A stretch of DNA of 64,000 nucleotides from Aphrophora alni (taxonomy: Eukaryota > Arthropoda > Insecta > Hemiptera > Aphrophoridae), in NCBI GenBank assembly GCA_963513935.1, contig OY740768.1:61731523-61795522 (forward strand), written 5' to 3'. Shown here piece by piece: positions 58,790 through 64,000 of this stretch; position 1 is the first letter of the stretch, and the number at the start of each line of letters is the position of its first letter. The notes under the pieces are model-generated. The model searched no databases. It was not told the DNA's origin and saw only the letters and a program-made list of their open reading frames with translations. A program made the translations under genes and the position numbers.

Positions 58790-58985
58790 GGGTGTGGTGT
58801 GGGAGGGGGCGGGTGGGGTGGGAGGGTCATGGGGGATGGGTATGGGCAACAAAATGGCGGGCAGAGGGAGGGGGAACAAAATGGCGGGCAAGGAGGAGGG
58901 GCAAGGGGGAGGGGCGGGTGGGGGTCAAGGAGGAGGGGTAGGGTGGGGTGGGAGGGGCCAGGGGGACGTTATATATTTAAAAAGG
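58790..58985. repeat. G-rich, G-quadruplex-prone sequence of the palindrome centre (right)
   Basis: Mirror of the left C-rich block, with aacaaaatggcggg at 58850 and 58875 and a G-quadruplex-type run ggggtagggtggggtggg at about 58935. Confidence 0.85.
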
Positions 58986-59446
58986 AAAAAAAAGGGGGGG
59001 TCTTGTCGTTTTCGGCTACAATTCCAAGGTCACATCAAATATCTTCATCTCTACTAAAAAGAGTTTTGGTGGAATGGAGTTAACAAATTACAAAGAATAT
59101 TATTTTAAAACATTTATTTATTTATTTTTAATTACACGTAACACGGAGGTTCCTCGGGCCGACCCAACGTTTGACTCACTGTCTACCAGGGTGTAGCACA
59201 TGTGTTTATGTATCGTGTTAAACCTAAAAGATTGTTAACCCGTTTCGGCTACCATTCCAAGGTCAGATGTGTTTAGATTAGACAGACAGGTTCTGACTGG
59301 TCTATGTCAGCCGGATTGCACAACAGTGCGTAACAATGTTACTGCGCATGCGTACTACTCGCGATTAACTGTTTAAGAAAGGAGATTAGATGGAGATAGC
59401 TCAGTTTACGTTAGTAGCTTGAATAGTGAACGTGGCCCCTTCCAAG

Positions 59447-61783
59447 ATGTATAAGGTCTCCGAGCTCTTGGGTAGCAGGATTAAACCAACCAACGAACGA
59501 TTTGGACTTTGGCTTCTGGAAGAAAATCTGCACAACAACAACCTGGTAACAGATATTGGAAATATTAATTATTCGCAAGGAGAAGAGTTGCTGTCTGGAG
59601 TTAATATAAAACCACTAACTCCGCTTACAAAACCATTCTGCGACAACATAATGCTTGTTAAAATAACCGACAGTTCGGATTGCGAACAAGGGAAGAGCCT
59701 CGTAAAGAAGAATATCTGTGGAGCATTTAACAGTTATCTTCGTGGGAAATTTACGGATTTTGTTTCGGCAAGACATGGCGTAAAAGTAAAATTACCATTC
59801 CCTTTGAATGGAAAGAGACCTATGGCGAAACGTGTATGCAATATTATTGGAGCAGATGGGATGCAAGCCATTGCAAAAAAATTTAAAAATCCCATTGCAA
59901 TCCCCTACAAGGTAGAGTTAGCGGATGTTGAGTTGGCTACTCTACTGGAAAAAATGCCCGAAATACTATTGGAGCTGCAAGCCCACGACTTCTACCTTAT
60001 GGATTTGGACATTACACAAGATTTTGTGGGGATCTTTAACAAGCGAGAGATGTGTGAGCATTTAGTACAGGACCATGACTTTCGTTACCAAGGCGACCAG
60101 TACAAAGAAAACTACAATACAATTGTTAACAACGACAAGTCTGTTGGGATAGATTGCCTAACCTGGATTACTCCTACTGGTGCAAGAGTAAAAATCTACA
60201 ACAAGTTCGTGTGCCAAATTACGAGTCCTGGCGTTAACAAACAAATTGGTAACCACATTGTGGATTTTGTCAACTGTCCAGACTCCAGATTAAGACAGAC
60301 GTTTCTGTCCCCACTGGGTAAGGAGCATGGCATTACAAGATTGGAGGCTACGATCTACAACGGTAGCGGCGACCATCCTCTGGACAGCTGTGTAACGCTC
60401 CTGGAAGACAGCAAAATTTATTTCCAGGAAGCCCCGTTTTACTCTGTTGCCATCCCTAAAATGTGGACGAAATTAGCTGACGGTCTCCAGAACAGTTGCT
60501 GTGTAGTGTACAATAATCTTTTACAATATGCTTACTGGGGAAACAGTAACACGAGGAAGTTAACCGGGGTGCAACTTACTTTACCAAGCGACCAAGACCA
60601 GAGGAAAAAAATAATTAATTACGTACTCTCTGCATATAGTTTTAACTATTTGCCTGTAAATTACTTGGAGATTGTGGAAGATGTCGCTAATAGAGAGCAT
60701 ATTAGTGTGGTGCAAAAGTGCTACATTAAGAGTGGAGAGACATTCTTCTCGAAATCTAGTACTGCTTTCTCGGCGATTTGTAAAGATGTAAGCCTCGAGA
60801 ACTGTGGGATGGTTCCAACGAGTAATATTATTCCACAGATTTTAAAGAAGAGAACGAATATTACAAACAGGCTACAACCCTACAATATAAAGGAGACAGA
60901 ACCATTCTCCACCGTTTACCTACTGTCTGCGAAGAAACGAAAACTGGAACTGGAAGAAATTGACTTAAAACGGAGAAAATTGGAATACATGGAACATGCT
61001 GCTTCCTTAAAAGAGGAATACAAAGAAATGCAGGAGAAAGAGAAAATTATTAGAGAGAAAAGAGAGCGGATGGGCTCATATTTTAACAAGACTTGGAAGA
61101 ATTTAGATATACATGCAGACTACCAGGTGTCCGCATTTACCGTTAACACTAAAGCGAAATATGCCTTTGTTGGAATACTCGCAGAAAGAGATGGGAGTAA
61201 AAGTGTTTACTTCTTTAAAGGAAAGTACAAATCGTGGCTAATGGATGTCTACAACGACAAACAAAATTTAAAAAAAGAGGGATTTGTTTTAACCTCCAAC
61301 AACGACCTGGACATTGTGCATTTAGCGACAGAAGAAACAATTTTTACATTTACGACGAATGGAATTACCACTTTTAATAATCATTCTTTTGCGAAGATAG
61401 AGGATCTTAAGCCACTAACAGATGCTTGGAAAAAACCAGAAGATTTCCCCTACAACCAGGACGAAGTGGAGCAAGTATCCACCCTTGGCATGCAAGAAAT
61501 AAAAGGCAAAGTTATTCCAAGAGAGTGTCGTCGGTTGGAAGAGCTAGAAGAAGGGACAGAATTAGTAGTGTGTGGAATCAAACAAATTGATTACAGACAT
61601 AAGATCCGATATATTTTGCAGTTCCAAAATCTAGATGAATTGTATGTTTCGAATTATTGGTTAGAAAGAGAAATAAAAGTGCTAAATGTAGATTTAAACT
61701 ATAAATTTAATGTTAAATTGGACAAGATAAAAACCACTGCAATTAAGCACAAAGAAAGAGTTGTTTTCTGTGCTTGTAATTAA
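59447..61783 (+). CDS. Rep-like protein, right copy (about 778 residues)
   Basis: Mirror copy of the left gene; ATG at 59447, TAA at 61781, open to an upstream GTG at 59426. The predicted protein differs from the left copy at only one position (Val658 left, Ile658 right, counted from the GTG), caused by G against A at 61397. Motifs DLDITQDF, KIYNK and TRLEATIYN and the coiled coil are identical. The 3' end runs into the same block (61770-61885) and iteron-like repeats as the left gene. Two intact copies with so little divergence mean recent duplication, gene conversion between the arms, or selection on the product. Confidence 0.85.
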   Translation: MYKVSELLGSRIKPTNERFGLWLLEENLHNNNLVTDIGNINYSQGEELLSGVNIKPLTPLTKPFCDNIMLVKITDSSDCEQGKSLVKKNICGAFNSYLRGKFTDFVSARHGVKVKLPFPLNGKRPMAKRVCNIIGADGMQAIAKKFKNPIAIPYKVELADVELATLLEKMPEILLELQAHDFYLMDLDITQDFVGIFNKREMCEHLVQDHDFRYQGDQYKENYNTIVNNDKSVGIDCLTWITPTGARVKIYNKFVCQITSPGVNKQIGNHIVDFVNCPDSRLRQTFLSPLGKEHGITRLEATIYNGSGDHPLDSCVTLLEDSKIYFQEAPFYSVAIPKMWTKLADGLQNSCCVVYNNLLQYAYWGNSNTRKLTGVQLTLPSDQDQRKKIINYVLSAYSFNYLPVNYLEIVEDVANREHISVVQKCYIKSGETFFSKSSTAFSAICKDVSLENCGMVPTSNIIPQILKKRTNITNRLQPYNIKETEPFSTVYLLSAKKRKLELEEIDLKRRKLEYMEHAASLKEEYKEMQEKEKIIREKRERMGSYFNKTWKNLDIHADYQVSAFTVNTKAKYAFVGILAERDGSKSVYFFKGKYKSWLMDVYNDKQNLKKEGFVLTSNNDLDIVHLATEETIFTFTTNGITTFNNHSFAKIEDLKPLTDAWKKPEDFPYNQDEVEQVSTLGMQEIKGKVIPRECRRLEELEEGTELVVCGIKQIDYRHKIRYILQFQNLDELYVSNYWLEREIKVLNVDLNYKFNVKLDKIKTTAIKHKERVVFCACN

Positions 61784-61906
61784 AAATAAATAAATAAATG
61801 TTTTAAAATAATATTCTTTGTAATTTGTTACCTCCATTCCACCAAAACTCTTTTTAGTAGAGATGAAGATATTTGATGTGAACGTCGTAACGTTTGTTAG
61901 GAACCG

Positions 61907-62175
61907 ATTTACCAAACCGTAGATAAAATTACCAAGATTTGGTTGGTAAATTGGTTGCAAAAAGTATATTTCGGTTGGTAAATCGGTTGCTAAAAGTATA
62001 TTTCGGTTGGTAAATCGGTTGCTAAAAGTATATTTTGGTTGGTAAATCGGTTGGTAAAAGTATATTTTGGTTGGTAAATCGGTTGGTTTTGCTTGGTAAA
62101 TCGGTTGGTAAAAGTATATTTTGGTTGGTAAATCGGTTGGTAAAAGTATATTTTGGTTGGTAAATCGGTTGTTAA
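61907..62175. repeat. Iteron-like tandem repeats beyond right Rep-like gene
   Basis: Eight copies of ggttggtaaat(c/t)ggttg with aaagtatatttt spacers, the inverted counterpart of 55148-55410 but with one more copy. Confidence 0.85.
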
Positions 62176-62481
62176 ATAGTGGCAAGACTAACACCCGTGT
62201 GGACTGTGGTAAGCAGAGGTTTAGGCAAAAGTAGGAACTTTAATAAGTCTAGGTTAACAATCTTTTAGGTTTAACACGATACATAAACACATGTGCTACA
62301 CCCTGGTAGACAGTGAGTCAAACGTTGGGTCGGCCCGAGGAACCTCCGTGTTACGCACTGTTGTACAATCCGGCTGACATAGACCAGTCAGAACCTGTCT
62401 GTCTAAACACACCTGACCTTGGAATGGTAGCCGAAACGAGGTAGCAGAAAGCGACGCGACCCCCCTTTCTTACCTATATGA

Positions 62482-62954
62482 AAGGATCCTGTCACAATGT
62501 TACATTCTATGCGAATCACGTTCACTTTAATAATATCGACCGGTAAATCGGATTCGTGTTTAGTAATAGCTTCCAATTTATCGCTATTAAAACCTAGTAA
62601 TATTCCGATAGAATCGTCGCTGTCGAAATGAATCGCTGCAGAACACTTAATCTCCGCTTTAAGTGTGTTATTGTTGGGTTTCAGTGAAAATGCCACCCCC
62701 GGCGGCAGTTGGGCTTTGATATATTTTTCAATATCCTCGATTTCGTACGAACCGGTGGGAATACTAATGATGACGTCGCTGTCGGCGCCGGATATTCGTA
62801 ACTTGTTATTTACACCTTCCGTTATATTGGGGATGGAATTGTAGGTGGCAAAATCTATGAGGCCGATTTCCCACTCGTCATCATCGCTCAGTTCTATGAT
62901 TGGAAAAAAATCGCAAGCAATTACAGGTCCACTACCGCTCAGAACAATGCTCAT
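62482..62954 (-). pseudogene. Polinton-type structural protein gene, truncated at its 3' end
   Basis: ATG at 62954 begins MSIVLSGSGPVIACDFFPII, with DDEWEIGLIDFATYNSIPN, and later GISFSL-like beta segments and GILLGFNSDKLEA; a short protein of this type follows the protease in many insect Polinton-like elements and is probably a virion component (family recollection; function not established). After IECNIVTGS the frame crosses into the inverted-repeat element at 62482 and reads unrelated sequence (FHIGKKGGSRRF) to a stop near 62403, so the natural C-terminus is lost. Start and protease stop overlap as ATGA. Confidence 0.75.
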
Positions 62955-63324
62955 TGTTGCGATAGAAACTTTAGGCACAAATGTCCGCAGACAACTGAGT
63001 TGTCACTCTGATGACGTCTGTAATTATAGTGAAGATTGACGTTGGAACCGAAATATCTAGACAATTCGATAGGGGGCCTAAGATTACCGAAACTATCAAA
63101 GTACTCTACGTTAGGTCCTCTTTTCCTGTAGCATACCCAATGGGTACCCTCCCCCGAAATACTGTCCAGATTCACAACGGCCGATTCGTTTTGCAATGGT
63201 TTTACGGGTAGAGTGTCTCTCATATAGACTCCTCTGAAATGCGGTATTTTCAGTTTAACACCGTATTTTTCAATGTCAATGTTAGTCAGAGGTTTTATCG
63301 GGATCGAATCTATCGGCGTTTTTT
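62951..63324 (-). CDS. Adenain-type cysteine protease of Polinton-like element, N-terminus uncertain
   Basis: The frame is open from about 63324; the first ATG is at 63223 (MRDTLPVKPLQNESAVVNLD). Catalytic positions of the adenovirus-protease fold are visible: His in GTHWVCY, an acidic residue in VEYFDSFGN, Gln in YRRHQSDNSVV and Cys in CGHLCLKFL. In related viruses this enzyme matures capsid proteins. No ATG lies in the 34 codons before 63223, although that stretch (PLTNIDIEKYGVKLKIPHF) looks like genuine protease sequence; it starts at an A9 run (63319-63327) where the PLA2 frame overlaps. The gene may therefore be fused to, or frameshifted from, the PLA2 gene. Confidence 0.8.
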
Positions 63325-63867
63325 TTTACACGTTTGTCGTCGTCGTCGTCCTGAGCCCCTTACATAAGGTTTTAAGTAAAGTCCTTTGCCCTTCAACCGA
63401 CTCAACAGTTGTTGAACCGTGTGCTTTTTTCCCCCTCTCCTCCTCCTCCGTCTCCCCCCACCTCCTAACTTTGTTTTCGCTTTCATAGCGGCTGATACGG
63501 CCAGCGCAGCAGCGCGTTCGGCTAAAGTAGCGTCCCCCGATTTAACCCTACTCCAAGCTTTACCCGCTAATCTATCGTCCGCCTGTCTACGATTTTCCGA
63601 ATCACTATATTTACTGTACGCTATATCGTGCTCTTTACAAGCTTCGTCCAACGGATTGATTCCTCTATCACCACGAGCTAATCTCTTGGCTAGTTTTGTA
63701 CCGGGACCGCAATAATTGTACGACGGTAGATGTAGTTCAACCGGTAATAGATCGATAGCTTTATTTAAAACAGTGTCACCAGCACTCAATAACCTAGACA
63801 CAAGTCCACGTCCTTTCTTCACCGCTCTTCGTCTACGACTGAGCGATGTTGATCGTTGCACTGCCAT
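63310..63867 (-). CDS. Phospholipase A2-domain virion-type protein of Polinton-like element
   Basis: ATG at 63867 (MAVQRSTSLSRRRRAVKKG) gives 185 residues; an in-frame ATG at 63897 is less likely. The PLA2 calcium loop YNYCGPGT and the active-site helix with His-Asp in DEACKEHDIAYSKYSD are present, as in parvovirus VP1 and adintovirus PLA2 domains, which breach the endosomal membrane during entry (family knowledge). Basic stretches (GGGGRRRRRRGGKKH and the C-terminal RRRR..KKKRR) suggest nuclear localisation or DNA contact. No break within the frame. It ends TAG at 63310, overlapping the open protease frame. Confidence 0.85.
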   Translation of the reverse strand: MAVQRSTSLSRRRRAVKKGRGLVSRLLSAGDTVLNKAIDLLPVELHLPSYNYCGPGTKLAKRLARGDRGINPLDEACKEHDIAYSKYSDSENRRQADDRLAGKAWSRVKSGDATLAERAAALAVSAAMKAKTKLGGGGRRRRRRGGKKHTVQQLLSRLKGKGLYLKPYVRGSGRRRRQTCKKKRR

Positions 63868-63889
63868 TTCTATACTGTTGACACGGAAT

Positions 63890-64000
63890 TTATACACGAG
63901 TATAAATTATCTCCGATAGTAGGGTGTACAACTCCCTGAGACGATTCTCCTTCATACAAGTGATTTTTAACACATCGAAAATATCAGTATAAACCCCCGT
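63890..64000 (-). CDS. C-terminal end of a further Polinton-like gene (partial)
   Basis: A minus frame open from the window edge ends at TAA 63890, reading YTDIFDVLKITCMKENRLRE then LYTLLSEIIYTRV. It sits 23 bp before the PLA2 start codon. Too short to name; the rest lies beyond the window. Confidence 0.5.
   Translation of the reverse strand, partial: TGVYTDIFDVLKITCMKENRLRELYTLLSEIIYTRV

Larger units (their letters stand above)
58992..62466 (+). mobile_element. Right unit of the palindrome: Rep-like gene bounded by inverted ends
   Basis: Mirror image of the left unit: inner end ggggggtcttgtcgttttcggctacaattccaaggtca (58994-59031), the block shared with the gene's 3' end (59031-59136), block B (59139-59240), block A (59241-59335), the gene, tandem repeats (61907-62175), B' (62252-62354), A' (62351-62437) and the outer end to 62466. 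Confidence 0.75.
54842..62481. mobile_element. 7.6 kb inverted-repeat element carrying two divergent Rep-like genes
   Basis: Left end tcatataggtaagaaagggg (54842) is matched in reverse at 62481. The arms stay almost identical for about 3.65 kb each (left 54842 to about 58495, right about 58805 to 62481), around a spacer of roughly 310 bp. Mirrored gene coordinates sum to the same value (117304) at both gene ends, so the coding parts have no relative indel. Arms differ by a substitution at 55907/61397, an 8-bp indel beside the gene ends, a substitution at 59079 and a different number of tandem repeats. The arms also contain units bounded by their own inverted ends (54857-58312 and 58992-62466). 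No target duplication flanks the whole. Confidence 0.9.
62482..64000 (-). mobile_element. Polinton/Maverick (adintovirus-like) element fragment
   Basis: Minus-strand gene order from the window edge: C-terminus of an unidentified protein (64000-63890), phospholipase A2-domain protein (63867-63310), adenain-type protease (about 63324-62951) and a structural-type gene (62954-62482, truncated). The PLA2 and adenovirus-like protease combination is known from adintovirus/Polinton relatives. The genes are closely packed or overlapping and less AT-rich than the host flanks. The element is cut at 62482 by the large inverted repeat and continues beyond 64000. Confidence 0.82.

Noticed and set aside
58108..59083. 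Gly/Trp/Arg-rich and Pro/Ser-rich frames around the palindrome centre
   Set aside because: Products of G-rich/C-rich repeats, present on both strands and mirrored; not genes.
54842..62481. Assembly artefact (foldback chimeric read) as the origin of the palindrome
   Set aside because: Not excluded, but arms differ by substitutions, an 8-bp indel and repeat number, and the centre has an asymmetric spacer; a pure artefact would be identical or differ only at homopolymers. Read-level checking is still decisive.

Overview
This is a 64 kb stretch of an AT-rich, intron-bearing arthropod nuclear genome, most likely an insect and plausibly a hemipteran. That reading rests on GT-AG introns of 5 to 14 kb, abundant microsatellites and decayed transposons of many superfamilies, a patch of TTAGG-type (insect telomere unit) repeats, and a secreted chymotrypsin-fold serine protease family. 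There is no operon structure, rRNA, CRISPR array or intact tRNA gene. The species assignment is inference.

Layout. 0-5 kb: repeats, a 44-codon helix-turn-helix-like fragment and a frameshifted coding relic of unknown family (about 1.8-3.15 kb). 5.18-9.27 kb: a nearly complete PIF/Harbinger DNA transposon with TTA target duplication, long terminal inverted repeats and two genes whose exons interlock on opposite strands; it sits inside an older foldback element. 11.5-30.9 kb: serine protease gene 1 (three exons), with introns holding a Gypsy carcass, a long perfect hairpin, a Mutator-like transposase relic, a second gag relic and a satellite block. 34.2-35.7 kb: another satellite and a broken pogo transposase. 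36.9-50.05 kb: exons 1 and 2 of serine protease gene 2, a tandem duplicate of gene 1 that also carries about 1 kb of homologous upstream sequence; its intron 1 has a LINE tail, a YqaJ-nuclease relic, a short hAT element with 8-bp target duplication, a Mutator-like fragment, a Polinton/Maverick relic and a Merlin transposase relic. Its exon 3 is not in the window. 50.5-53.8 kb: satellite.

53.8-64 kb is the unusual part. A GC-rich minisatellite, a tRNA-like fragment and a long Z-DNA-prone hairpin lead into a 7.6 kb near-perfect inverted repeat (54842-62481). Each arm has one intact gene of about 780 codons, divergently transcribed; the two products differ at one residue. The protein has three motifs laid out like those of rolling-circle replication initiators (inference), then a charged coiled coil. 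Each arm is separately bounded by inverted repeats ending in a G run, has iteron-like repeats beyond the gene's 3' end, and has two roughly 95-bp blocks that are each inverted in place at the other end. The arms are joined by G-quadruplex-prone sequence and TTAGG-like repeats. The right end cuts into a structural gene of a Polinton/adintovirus-like element, which continues to the window edge with an adenain-type protease and a phospholipase A2-domain protein. I consider this twin-Rep palindrome the best candidate for an undescribed mobile or virus-derived replicon here.
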